A DNA stretch of 30,502 nt from an uncultured Collinsella sp. (GTDB lineage: Bacteria > Actinomycetota > Coriobacteriia > Coriobacteriales > Coriobacteriaceae). Shown here one piece after another: positions 7,549 through 16,700 of this stretch. The translations under genes and the position numbers were made by a program. The notes under the pieces are model-generated. The model ran no database searches. It saw only the letters and a program-made list of their open reading frames with translations, and had not been told where the DNA came from. The stretch spans positions 1 to 30,502 of the forward strand of contig CABUDI010000022.1 in assembly GCA_902490305.1 (NCBI GenBank), written 5' to 3'. Position 1 is the stretch's first letter. Every line of letters begins with the position of its first letter.

Positions 7549-8022
7549 ATGAATGACTTTATGAAGGGCCGCAATGGCGCTGACGAACTCACCATCGTGA
7601 TGGGCTTCGCAGGCATTATCATCGCCATGATCGGTTCGATGGCTCGTATCCAGTGGCTCAGCTGGATTGCCATCGCCGTAATCGTGATTGGCGTGCTGCG
7701 CGGCCTGTCCAAAAATATCGATGCACGTCGCAAGGAGAACGAGGCCTTTGTCGCCGCGACTGCAAACGTACCCGGCTTGGGCAAGTTTGTAGCTAGCTTG
7801 GGCGGCGGAGCTGCAGCGGCCAACGCCTCGCGCGCAGCCGGTACTAGCAAGGAAGACTTTGAACGTGCCAAGCGCACAGCCAAGAAGATGTGGAAGGGCC
7901 GCAAGACCACGGCCTATCTCAAGTGCCCCAACTGCGGCCAGATGCTCTCCGTTCCCAAGGGCAAAGGCAAGATCCGCGTCACCTGCACCAAGTGCCATGC
8001 CAAGATGGAGACGCGCTCATAG
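7549..8022 (+). CDS. Membrane-anchored zinc-ribbon protein, function unknown
   Basis: A 157-aa protein. Two hydrophobic segments (about 13-31 and 34-52) form an N-terminal membrane hairpin, followed by a basic, Ala/Gly-rich linker. A C-terminal zinc ribbon has CPNC at 126-129 and CTKC at 146-149, with Lys-rich sequence between. The ATG follows AAAGG. It is transcribed alone and ended by the hairpin at 8044-8080. The ribbon resembles those that bind nucleic acid or act as structural zinc knuckles, but no specific function is recognised. Confidence 0.8.
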   Translation: MNDFMKGRNGADELTIVMGFAGIIIAMIGSMARIQWLSWIAIAVIVIGVLRGLSKNIDARRKENEAFVAATANVPGLGKFVASLGGGAAAANASRAAGTSKEDFERAKRTAKKMWKGRKTTAYLKCPNCGQMLSVPKGKGKIRVTCTKCHAKMETRS

Positions 8023-8043
8023 CCGCCATACCATGGGACAAAT

Positions 8044-8080
8044 AAAAGCCGAGGCCTCGCACTGGGACCTCGGCTTTTTC
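8044..8080. terminator. Bidirectional intrinsic terminator
   Basis: AAAAGCCGAGG (8044-8054) pairs with CCTCGGCTTTTT (8068-8079). There is a T-run on both strands, so it can serve the zinc-ribbon gene on the plus strand and the amidohydrolase on the minus strand. Both genes end towards it. Confidence 0.9.
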
Positions 8081-8129
8081 TGATTATGACAAAAGGATTG
8101 TCCCTTTGTCGCATCGCCATATCGCGCGC

Positions 8130-9500
8130 TTACGCCACGCCATCGCGGGCAAGCTCCTCGGCCAACGCCTCGGCAGGCATGGCCATAATCGCGTCGAGCT
8201 CGGCGTCCACCTCGGGAATACGCTTCACCTTGAGTTTGCGCACCAGATCACCACGGCACATCACGTGCATCGGCTCACGCAGTGCGCACAGGTCATCGAG
8301 CGGATTCTTGCGCGTCACCAGGATATCGGCGGCCTTGCCGCACTCGATTGTGCCGGTCTCGCCGCCCAGCCCCAGCAGCTCGGCATTGACCTGCGTGGCC
8401 GTATGCAGCGCGAAGGCGTTACTCACACCCACGTACTTGGCAAAATAGGCCACCTCACGCCACATGTCGTACTGCGTCACGAACGGGCAGCTCGAGTCCG
8501 TGCCAAGGCCCACCTTAACGCCAGCTTCCAGTGCGGCACGGGCGCTCTCGATGATGCCCGAGCACACGATGTCGCCGTTCTTCTTTTGTGTATCGGTCGA
8601 ATGGGTCTTTTCCGGGTCGAGCAATACAAACGGCAGCGCCGGGCTGATAGTGCAGGTAACGCTGGGCGCACGCCCCTCGAGCTGCGTGCCCGCGGTGCCA
8701 CGGTACAGCTCCAGAATCTCGGACGTCAACGGAGCGCCGTGCTCAATCGTGTCAACGCCGGCCTCAAGCGCAACCTTCACACCCTCGGTACTCTCGACAT
8801 GGGCCATGACCGGAAGGCCCATATCGTGCGCCGCCTTGCACGCCGCCGCGGCAACCTCCACCGGCATACGCAGCACGCCCGGCTCGCCCACCTCGGTCGC
8901 ATCGAACACACCGCCCGTTACGAACAGCTTAATGACGTCGGCACCGCGCGCATACAGGTCGCGCACCTGTTCGGCTGCCTCGGCGGGACTGTTTGCCACC
9001 TGGGCGAACAAGCCCGCACCATGGCCGCCCGGCACCGTGACGCCCGTTCCCGGCGCCACCAGGCGAGGACCTTGATACTTGCCGGCGTCGATGGCATTAC
9101 GAACGGCGATGTCGGCAAACAGTGGGTCGCCCGCGCCGCGCACCGTGGTCACGCCGCTTGCCAGTTGTTGTTGGGCGCTGCCCTTAAGAATATGGCGCAC
9201 GATGGCGCGCCCCACGGGATTATCGAGCTTCTTCATCAGCGCGCCCGCATCGCCCGCCGAAACCGGCTTGCCCGAACCGCACAGATGCACATGCATATTG
9301 ATGAGACCGGGCATGAGATACGCACCTGCCAGGTCGATGACCTCGGCACCTGCAGGTGCCTGCGCCACAGCACTCGGCCCCATCCACGTGATGACACCGC
9401 GCTCAACAGTCACGGCCATATCGGGTTGCGGCTCCATATGCTCCGAACCATCCAGGACGGTCGCATTGATAAACAACGTGGAACGATCGGCAGACGCCAT
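8130..9500 (-). CDS. Amidohydrolase family protein (imidazolonepropionase-like)
   Basis: A 456-aa metal-dependent hydrolase of the amidohydrolase superfamily, probably cytoplasmic. Visible metal-site residues are the NMHVHL pair His70/His72, a Lys in VIKLFVTGG, His in MAHVES, His in DTIEHGAPL and Asp in GLGTDSS, the full set expected for a binuclear site. The protein opens with the small beta-sandwich typical of dihydroorotase, imidazolonepropionase and prolidase-like members. I chose the ATG at 9500, 11 codons inside the longest frame, because GGGAGGAG lies 6 bases upstream. Substrate is not predictable: no histidine-degradation genes are nearby, and peptidase (Xaa-Pro or isoaspartyl-like) activity is also possible. 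Confidence 0.88.
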   Translation of the reverse strand: MASADRSTLFINATVLDGSEHMEPQPDMAVTVERGVITWMGPSAVAQAPAGAEVIDLAGAYLMPGLINMHVHLCGSGKPVSAGDAGALMKKLDNPVGRAIVRHILKGSAQQQLASGVTTVRGAGDPLFADIAVRNAIDAGKYQGPRLVAPGTGVTVPGGHGAGLFAQVANSPAEAAEQVRDLYARGADVIKLFVTGGVFDATEVGEPGVLRMPVEVAAAACKAAHDMGLPVMAHVESTEGVKVALEAGVDTIEHGAPLTSEILELYRGTAGTQLEGRAPSVTCTISPALPFVLLDPEKTHSTDTQKKNGDIVCSGIIESARAALEAGVKVGLGTDSSCPFVTQYDMWREVAYFAKYVGVSNAFALHTATQVNAELLGLGGETGTIECGKAADILVTRKNPLDDLCALREPMHVMCRGDLVRKLKVKRIPEVDAELDAIMAMPAEALAEELARDGVA

Positions 9501-9649
9501 ATCGAGCTCCTCCCTCGCAATTAACTTGAACATTTGTCCATTATCACCTAATGCAGCGAACTAAAGTCAAACATATCGGTTAACGGAGGGAAGAGGGGAT
9601 GTGGGGGACGGAATACGTTGCAGCCCCATCCCAGCAACATCAGGGGAAT

Positions 9650-9706
9650 GTCTCGAACTGTAACAGGTACAGGGTTGTTGGGCCCCTTGATGTTACAGAT
9701 CGAGAC
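9650..9706. repeat. 57-bp palindromic element, copy 2
   Basis: Left arm GTCTCGAACTGTAACA, right arm TGTTACAGATCGAGAC, with one mismatch in the stem and a 25-base centre. It forms a two-copy array with the next element, 81 bases start to start. Confidence 0.9.
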
Positions 9707-9730
9707 ATTCGGTCGACGTTTCACCGGTTT

Positions 9731-9787
9731 GTCTCGATCTGTAACAGTTACGAGCTCAAATAACCTCTAAACGTTACAGATTGAGAC
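9731..9787. repeat. 57-bp palindromic element, copy 3
   Basis: Left arm GTCTCGATCTGTAACA, right arm CGTTACAGATTGAGAC. It ends 8 bases before the stop codon of the AbiEi-like gene, which reads leftwards into it. Confidence 0.9.
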
Positions 9788-9795
9788 AAAACCTC

Positions 9796-10887
9796 TCAGC
9801 GCCCATACCACCGGCATCTCCATTCCTCAGCCAAATCAGCCCGTCGCGGAATACCCGCCAACCTCATCTTCTCAACCAGCTTCCCCGGATTCTTGAGCTC
9901 ATCAAACGTAAACCGAAGCACCTTGTGCCCGAGCATTGTCAGATGGGACTCCCGTTGACGCTCCGCCACAAACGGATCGATCGGCCCCCGGCCCTCGCCA
10001 GTCTGCAGCGTATACTTTCCCTTTCCGTCGAGCTCGCCGATCACGCACGTCCCGTCCTCGAGCCTCCAGAAATAGTCGACGCGGAACACGCGAGTCGGAT
10101 CGAGCGGATCGTAAAACTCCACTTGCAGCTGCGGCACCGGAAAGCCGTACGCGATGAAGAACGCCCGGAAGCGCGACTCGCCGCCGTTTTCGGACAGCCC
10201 GTCCGCATGCGATGCAATCACCTGCGCCCTGCGATACCCACGCCGACCTTCGCAATCGGCGCGAAGCCGCTCACACAGTTCATCGCGCGACGAACCCTTC
10301 GCCCGCAAGGCAGAATCGGCAATTGCCAACCCATAGGAAAACGGCGCACGCAACAGGCAATCCTCCACTGTGCGCCAAAACGGCGTCACCCGCACACCGT
10401 CGACGCGCTCAAGTGCATCCGCCGTCTGCGGACGCAGCAACCTACACCCACTGCTCAACGCCGCAGAGCAGCCCGTCTTAACAAGAAAACGCGGGCCGAG
10501 CAAATCATTGGGCACCTCCAGCCCCCACAGAAGCGCCGCGTCGTATCCCCAAAACGCCCAATCGGGATGAAACTTCGCAAGCCCCTTGATGGTCCGCAGC
10601 GCCCGCTCCGACGGCGTCAACAAATCCCAATCATGTTGGAAGCAGAACAGATACGGCTCGGGCTCCGCGATATCATCGGTCCCCACATGGCGCCTCAGCC
10701 ACATGAGCTCGGCATTGTCGTGAGTTGCAAGCAGCGTCCCCTGCTCGCCCGCCCCCGCGAGCCGAGCGAGCATCCTGTTTCGCGCCAATGTGTTACGAGT
10801 CGCATGTTTATGCTTGCAGACGGCACTGGACACCTTAATCACCATCACATCAGTCAAACGAGTCATCGTCTCTGTTGCCCGCCGCAT
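9796..10887 (-). CDS. AbiEi/DUF559-like protein with a PD-(D/E)XK-type C terminus
   Basis: About 363 aa from the ATG at 10887. The middle (TPFWRTVEDCLLRAPFSYG) resembles AbiEi-like antitoxin and DUF559 proteins of Actinobacteria. Near the C terminus RVDYFWR followed by GELDGKGKY gives a D...ExDGK arrangement typical of PD-(D/E)XK nuclease folds. I see no toxin (AbiEii-like) partner next to it. The start is uncertain: none of the ATGs at 10887, 10866 or 10845 has a good ribosome binding site, and the longest frame would begin inside a 57-bp palindrome, so I discount that. Both flanks are arrays of the 57-bp palindrome. Function is not known; an orphan defence or regulatory protein is inference. 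Confidence 0.72.
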   Translation of the reverse strand: MRRATETMTRLTDVMVIKVSSAVCKHKHATRNTLARNRMLARLAGAGEQGTLLATHDNAELMWLRRHVGTDDIAEPEPYLFCFQHDWDLLTPSERALRTIKGLAKFHPDWAFWGYDAALLWGLEVPNDLLGPRFLVKTGCSAALSSGCRLLRPQTADALERVDGVRVTPFWRTVEDCLLRAPFSYGLAIADSALRAKGSSRDELCERLRADCEGRRGYRRAQVIASHADGLSENGGESRFRAFFIAYGFPVPQLQVEFYDPLDPTRVFRVDYFWRLEDGTCVIGELDGKGKYTLQTGEGRGPIDPFVAERQRESHLTMLGHKVLRFTFDELKNPGKLVEKMRLAGIPRRADLAEEWRCRWYGR

Positions 10888-10893
10888 CCGTTC

Positions 10894-10950
10894 ATCTCGA
10901 TCTGTAACAAGAAGACGACATTTGAGCCTCCAGATGTTACAGAGCAAGAT
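10894..10950. repeat. 57-bp palindromic element, copy 4
   Basis: Left arm ATCTCGATCTGTAACA, right arm TGTTACAGAGCAAGAT. The outermost pair is A-T rather than the usual G-C, a paired change, while three inner bases of the right arm have diverged. First of a four-copy array. Confidence 0.88.
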
Positions 10951-10974
10951 CTTTCGGCAGCAGCCCAACCCTTT

Positions 10975-11031
10975 GTCTCGATCTGTAACAGGAAGATCGG
11001 GTTTCGGCCGCTAGGTGTTACAGATCGAGAT
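10975..11031. repeat. 57-bp palindromic element, copy 5
   Basis: Left arm GTCTCGATCTGTAACA, right arm TGTTACAGATCGAGAT. Starts 81 bases after the previous copy. Confidence 0.92.
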
Positions 11032-11054
11032 TTTTCAACGACGGTCAATCTTCC

Positions 11055-11111
11055 GTCTCGATCTGTAACAGTTACGTGGCAAAACGGCCTCCAGATGTTA
11101 CAGAACGAGAC
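11055..11111. repeat. 57-bp palindromic element, copy 6
   Basis: Left arm GTCTCGATCTGTAACA, right arm TGTTACAGAACGAGAC. Starts 80 bases after the previous copy. Confidence 0.92.
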
Positions 11112-11133
11112 ATTCGGAACCACGCGCCCGTCA

Positions 11134-11190
11134 ATCTCGATCTGTAACAGATAGACCGTGTTTTGACAGCCAGATGTTACAGATTGAGAC
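11134..11190. repeat. 57-bp palindromic element, copy 7
   Basis: Left arm ATCTCGATCTGTAACA, right arm TGTTACAGATTGAGAC. Starts 79 bases after the previous copy and ends 22 bases before the stop codon of the next gene. Confidence 0.92.
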
Positions 11191-11212
11191 AAACCGGCAC
11201 CGGCCCCGCCCC

Positions 11213-11920
11213 CTACTCCCATTCCTGTTCGTAGATGTTGAGTGACTTCACGTACCGCCCTTGGGCACCCATGATGTCGCGAACGAGCCGCAAGAAAAAG
11301 CAGATGCGCGAGGTGTCAAAACCGTCCTGCAGGTCCTCGGGATGCACCGCGCCCGGCCCATCGACCGCCGTGTCGCTCAGGCGCGCAATGTCGTAGAGGT
11401 AGAGCTGTCCCGCTGTCAGCCAAACATCGTCGACACACGCGAGGCGCACCGCAATCGCGCCGTCGCTCCAATGCTCCTTTTGCACGATATGCGGGTCGTA
11501 GACATCAAAACGGCGGTCGGCGCGCGTATCCTTCAGCGCAACCATACCAGTCGCAGGATCCTTGCCCAAAATGCCAAAGCGCGAAAAGTACTGCGTATCG
11601 CGCACCTGCTTAAGTCGCTCGAGCGAAGCGGGCGAAATTGACGCTGGTGGCTCGTCAACATACAGTTCGAGCAGCGTCGCGCCATGGCGATAAGGGCGCT
11701 CAAACAATAGCCAATCGGTAAACGCCATGTTATAGGCCATGATTTCTTTTTGCGAGGGCTCGGCGTAATAGCTGAGCCACGGGTCGACAATGATCTCGAA
11801 CTGCTCGCGCGCCGGCTCTAGGAATTGAAACTTCCGCAGCATCCAAAAATGGGCCATATCGGCAATATCGTTGCCGACAGCTTCGACCAGCTGCGCTCGG
11901 TCAAAAACATGATCAGTCAT
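11213..11920 (-). CDS. Conserved-looking protein of unknown function (235 aa)
   Basis: A soluble 235-aa acidic protein without signal peptide or membrane segment. It is rich in aromatic residues, with stretches such as FQFLEPAREQFE, YNMAFTDWLLFERPY and DRRFDVYDPHIV. I recognise no family with confidence. The ATG at 11920 is preceded by GAGGAGGA, an excellent ribosome binding site, so the gene is real. It reads leftwards into the four-copy palindrome array and the AbiEi-like gene beyond it; co-transcription would carry the whole array in the message. Confidence 0.8.
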   Translation of the reverse strand: MTDHVFDRAQLVEAVGNDIADMAHFWMLRKFQFLEPAREQFEIIVDPWLSYYAEPSQKEIMAYNMAFTDWLLFERPYRHGATLLELYVDEPPASISPASLERLKQVRDTQYFSRFGILGKDPATGMVALKDTRADRRFDVYDPHIVQKEHWSDGAIAVRLACVDDVWLTAGQLYLYDIARLSDTAVDGPGAVHPEDLQDGFDTSRICFFLRLVRDIMGAQGRYVKSLNIYEQEWE

Positions 11921-12230
11921 GGCATCCTCCTCAAACTGATGGACCTCAATTTGAGCTTACGAGGAGGGCGGACGACCGTGGCCAGCACGGGCAAAATGGG
12001 CCTCCGGCTGCAAACCAGATGCTGACCAAACACTTGGCGGAACACTTGACCGAATATGTGCACCGCAAAGAAACCGCAGGTAGATATAGACAGCTAGCCC
12101 GCCATTTTGAGCCAAGCGCCCGCTGGCACCACAGAAACAGCAGAACGCCACAACCGCAAACGCCGACGAATGAGCACCCACACGTCGACAAATGAACAGA
12201 CACCCCGCAAAGAGTGTCCCCGACGACTAG
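11921..12230. other. Gene-free stretch downstream of gltD
   Basis: About 310 bases without a supported gene. A minus-strand motif GGGGACACTCTTTGC (12207-12221 on the plus strand as its complement) is related to the half-motif at 68-82. Nothing else is recognised; the promoter of the 235-aa protein gene should lie near its left end. Confidence 0.45.
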
Positions 12231-12281
12231 GCAAAAAAGAACGTCCCCAATGACCAATGACTAGTCGTTGGGGACGTTCTT
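12231..12281 (-). terminator. Intrinsic terminator of gltBD, built from a GGGGAC repeat
   Basis: A perfect 14-bp stem (12237-12250 with 12268-12281; arm TTGGGGACGTTCTT) is followed on the minus strand by a run of six T at 12233-12238. It lies 12 bases past the gltD stop. The arm belongs to the GGGGAC repeat family seen elsewhere in the window. Confidence 0.88.
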
Positions 12282-12292
12282 AAATGACTACC

Positions 12293-13774
12293 TTACAGCT
12301 CCAGCGCCTTGGCGACTTCGGCTGCGCAGGCAAGGGCATCGGCCATGGCGTTCACCACGAGCGAGCTGCCGTTGCGGGCGTCGCCGGCCACATATACCGG
12401 CGTGGCATCGGCGGCGACACCGTCCGTGCGAGCCGCGAGGTGCGAACCCTCGACAGCCATCACGGGCAGCGGACGGCCAGCGGTGGCGACAGGCACGCGA
12501 ACAGCGTCGAACACGCCATGCTCGGGACCGGTAAAGCCGCAGGCGATGAGCACCAGCTGCGCCGGCACCTCGTGCTCGGAGCCCGCGATGCGCTCCGGCT
12601 TTCCCGCCGACCAGTCCAGGTCGACCACGCGCAAACCCGCAGCCGCGCCCTTCTTGTCCAGCAGCACCTCGAGCGTATCCACGCCCCAGGCACGCATCTC
12701 GCCACCCATGGCAGCGATGGCCTCCTGCTGGCCGTAGTCGGTCTTCTTCACGTTGGGCCACTGCGGCCAGGGGTTGCTCGCCGCGCGCTTATCGGGCGCC
12801 GCCGGCAAGAACTCAAACTGGCGCACGCTGCGCGCACCCTGGCGCACCGCGGTACCCACGCAGTCGTTGCCGGTATCACCGCCGCCAATAACCACGACAT
12901 CCAGACCACGCGCGTCAATGGCAGGCTCGCCGCCGTCGAGCACTGAGACGGTCGAGGCCGTCAGATAGTCCACGGCGTACACCACGCCCGGAGCGTCAAT
13001 GTTCGCAGCCGAAAGGCCACGCGGAGCACGGGCGCCGGCAGCCACCACGACGGCGTCAAAGTCGTCAAGCTTGGCGGCAACCTTAGGATCGCTCACGTCG
13101 GCACCCAGCTCAAAGACAATGCCCAGCTCACGCATGAGTGCCACGCGACGCTCGACCACGGACTTCTCGAGCTTCATGTTGGGGATGCCGTACATGAGCA
13201 GGCCGCCCGGACGGTCGTCGCGCTCAAACACCGTCACGCGGGCGCCGCGGCGGGCGAGCTCCCACGCGGCCACCAGGCCAGCAGGGCCGGAGCCCACCAC
13301 GGCAACCGTGGGCGCGCCCTCCCCCGCCGGCTCAAAGCGGCGCGGGCCGCCGTTGGCCCACTCGTGGTCGCTGATCGCACGCTCGTTGTCGTGAATCGTC
13401 GTGGGCTGGCCGTCGACCGAGCCCAAGTTGCACGCGGCCTCGCACAGCGCCGGGCACACGCGGCTCGTGAACTCGGGCATGGGTGAGGTGAGCGACAGAC
13501 GCTCGGCCGCCTCGTCCCAGCGTCCGCGATACACCAGCTCATTCCACTCGGGGATCAGGTTGTGCAGCGGGCAGCCGCTCGGGCGCGCTTTGCCAAAGCT
13601 CGCGCCCATCTGGCAAAACGCCACGCCGCACATCATGCAGCGGCTCGCCTGAGCACGTCGTGCGTCATCGTCGAGCTCCACGTACAGCGGATCGAAATCG
13701 CGGCTGCGCTCCTCCACAGGGCGAAGCTCGTGGGCCACGCGATCGATATCAAGAAAAGCACCGGGCTTACCCAT
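12293..13774 (-). CDS. gltD: Glutamate synthase small (beta) subunit
   Basis: NADPH-oxidising beta subunit of glutamate synthase, 493 aa, cytoplasmic. It passes electrons through FAD and two 4Fe-4S clusters to the large subunit. N-terminal cysteines Cys46, 49, 54, 68 and Cys107, 111, 115 form the cluster region. Two dinucleotide-binding motifs are visible, VVGSGPAGLVAA for FAD and VIGGGDTGND for NADPH. Length matches the family. It follows gltB by 5 bases, and its ribosome binding site AAGGAGG lies in the last codons of gltB, indicating translational coupling. Confidence 0.97.
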   Translation of the reverse strand: MGKPGAFLDIDRVAHELRPVEERSRDFDPLYVELDDDARRAQASRCMMCGVAFCQMGASFGKARPSGCPLHNLIPEWNELVYRGRWDEAAERLSLTSPMPEFTSRVCPALCEAACNLGSVDGQPTTIHDNERAISDHEWANGGPRRFEPAGEGAPTVAVVGSGPAGLVAAWELARRGARVTVFERDDRPGGLLMYGIPNMKLEKSVVERRVALMRELGIVFELGADVSDPKVAAKLDDFDAVVVAAGARAPRGLSAANIDAPGVVYAVDYLTASTVSVLDGGEPAIDARGLDVVVIGGGDTGNDCVGTAVRQGARSVRQFEFLPAAPDKRAASNPWPQWPNVKKTDYGQQEAIAAMGGEMRAWGVDTLEVLLDKKGAAAGLRVVDLDWSAGKPERIAGSEHEVPAQLVLIACGFTGPEHGVFDAVRVPVATAGRPLPVMAVEGSHLAARTDGVAADATPVYVAGDARNGSSLVVNAMADALACAAEVAKALEL

Positions 13775-13779
13775 GGCAC

Positions 13780-16700
13780 TTACGCCTCCTTCTTGGTCGA
13801 AGCAACAGAGCTGGCAGCGGCGGTCGCAGCACCAGCCACAGCGCCACCCGCAACATCAAAGCGATCAACATCAGCAGCGTCGGCGCGACCGGTCACGATG
13901 TCAAACGCCAGCTCCTCGGCCTGCGCATGCGACTTGCCGGCAGCCTCGCCCGCGGCGACAATCGCCAGCACGCGCTCGTACTCGGTCGGAATGACCTTCA
14001 CAAAGTGCTTGCTCATCGAGTCGAAGCTGTAGAGCAGCTTAATGCCGCGCGGGCTCTGCGTCGCATCCACGTGCTCCTGGATGAGTTCTCGAATCTGCGC
14101 CAGCTCGCCGGCCGTCGGGGCCTTGAGCTCAACGCTCTCGTGGTTCACGCGGGCGTCGAGCGTGCCGTACTGGTCATAGACATAGGCCACACCGCCTGTC
14201 ATGCCGGCGGCGAAGTTCTGCCCGACCTCGCCCAAAATGAGCGCCAGGCCGCCCGTCATGTACTCGCAGCCATGGTTGCCGCAGCCCTCGACCACCACGG
14301 TGGCGCCGGAGTTGCGAACGCCAAAGCGCTGGCCGGCCAGGCCGTTAATGAAGCCACGGCCGCTCGTGGCGCCAAAGAACGCCACGTTGCCCACGATGAT
14401 GTTCTCGTCGAACTTGTAGGTCGCACGCGGGTTGGGGCGCACGGAGACCTCGCCGCCCGAAAGGCCCTTGCCAAAGTAGTCGTTGGCGTCGCCGCACACG
14501 TTGAGCGTCACACCGCGCGGCAGGAACGCGCCAAAGCTCTGACCGGCCGAGCCATCGCAATCGATGGTGATGGAACCGGCGGGCAGGCCCTCGGGATGCG
14601 CCTTGGTCACCGCGTTGCCCAGGATGGTGCCCACGCAGCGGTTGACGTTGGCGATATCGGCGCGGAAGCGAATCGGGCGCAGGTGCGCACGGGCATCGGC
14701 CGTATAGGGCACAAACAGCGTGGAGTCGAGCGTCTTGTCGAGCTCGCTGTCCGCAGCCATCTGGGGCAGGAAGTGACGGCCGTCGGCGCCCGGGATGTGG
14801 GCACCAAACTCACAGGTCGCGCTTGCCAGCACGGGCGACAGATCGAGCAGGTTGGCCTTGCGGTTGCCCGGGACCTCGATCTGGCGCAGGCACTCGGGAT
14901 GGCCGACCATCTCGTCGACGGTGCGGAAGCCCAGGCTCGCCATGACCTCGCGCAGCTGCTCGGCCACAAAGAGCATAAAGTGCTCGACGTGCTCGGGCTT
15001 GCCGCGGAAGCCGCGACGCAGGCGGCAGTTCTGCGTGGCGATGCCGGCCGGGCAGGTGTCCTGCTGACAGTCGCGCTGCATGAGGCAGCCCATGGAGATG
15101 AGCGGCATGGTCGCAAAGCCAAACTCCTCGGCACCCAGCAGGCAGGCGACGGCAACATCGGTGCCGTCCATGAGCTTGCCATCGGCCTCGAGCACCACGC
15201 GTGAGCGCAGGCCGTTTTGCAGCAGCGTCTGCTGGGCCTCGGCAAGGCCAAGCTCCAGCGGCAGACCGGCGTGCCAGATCGAATCGCGCGCCGCAGCACC
15301 GGAGCCGCCGTTGTGGCCGCTGATCAAGATCTTGTCGGCGGCACCCTTGGCCACACCGGTGGCGATGGTGCCGACGCCGGCCTCGCTGACCAGCTTGACC
15401 GACACGCGTGCGCCGGGGTTGGCGTTCTTAAGATCGAAGATAAGCTCCGCCAGGTCCTCGATGGAGTAGATGTCGTGGTGCGGCGGAGGCGAGATCAGGC
15501 CGATGCCGGGCGTGGACTGACGGACCTCGGCGATCCAGGGGTAGACCTTCTTGCCGGGCAGGTGGCCGCCCTCGCCGGGCTTGGCACCCTGGGCCATCTT
15601 GATCTGAATCTCGAAGGCGCTGCACAGGTAGCGGCTCGTCACGCCAAAGCGCGCGCTCGCCACCTGCTTGATCGCGGAGTTCTTGGAGTCGCCGTTGGCC
15701 AGCGGGGTCTCGCGGCGAGGGTCCTCGCCGCCCTCGCCGGAGTTGGAGCGGCCGTGCAGGCGGTTCATGGCGATGGCCATGCACTCGTGTGCTTCCTTGC
15801 TGATGGAGCCGTACGACATGGCGCCGGTGTTAAAGCGGCGGACGATGTTGAGCGCGGGCTCCACCTCGTCGAGCGAAACCGGCGTGCGACCGTTGGCATT
15901 AAAGTCCAGCAGGTCGCGCAGGCGTACGGCACGGCCGGTGCGGTGCAGGCGGGCGCTGTACTCCTTAAAGGTGTCGTAGCTGTCCTCGCGGCAGGCGGTC
16001 TGCAGCAGGTAGACGGTCTGCGGGTCGATAAGGTGATCCTCGCCGCCGAGCGGACGCCACTTGGTCAGACCCAGCGTAGGCAGCTGCTCAGGCGCGGGGC
16101 TCTTAAGGATAGCGAGCGCGGCGTCGTAGCGCTCATTCTGCTCGCGCTCGACGTCCTCCACACCCATACCGCCCACACGGCTCACCGTGCCGGCGAAGTA
16201 CGCGTTGGCGAACTCCGGAGTGAAGCCCACGGCCTCGAAGATCTGCGCGGAGTGGTAGCTCTGCACCGTGGAGATGCCCATCTTGGACATGATGGAGACG
16301 ATGCCCGCCGTCGCGGCCTTGTTGTAATTGGCGATGCCCTGCTCGGCCGTCACGTCCAGATCGCCGCGTGCCGCCAGATCGCGGATGCACGCATGCGCGT
16401 TGTACGGATAGATGCCGCTTGCGGAGTAGCCCACCAGCGCCGCAAAGTCGTGCGGGGACACGGCGTCGCCGCACTCCACCACGATATCGGCAAAGGTGCG
16501 CACGCCGGCACGGATCAGGTGGTTGTGCACGCAGCCCACGGCGAGCAGCGACGGCACGGGCACCTCGCCCGCTCCGGCGCGATCGCTCAGCACCACGATG
16601 TTCACGCCATCGCGAACCGCGGCCTCAACGTCCTCGGCAAGCTGCTTGAGCGCGGCCTGCAGCGCGCCCTCGCCCGCATCGCGGCGGTACACGGCACGAA

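Noticed and set aside
10894..11190. CRISPR array
   Set aside because: The units are regularly spaced, but repeats are long palindromes with variable centres, linkers share sequence rather than being unique, arrays have only two to four copies, and no cas genes are present.
10863..11222. A 119-residue minus-strand frame with repeated SVTSG and FLLQIE peptides, looking like a repeat protein
   Set aside because: The repeats are translations of the four 57-bp DNA palindromes; there is no ribosome binding site, and the plus strand is equally open.
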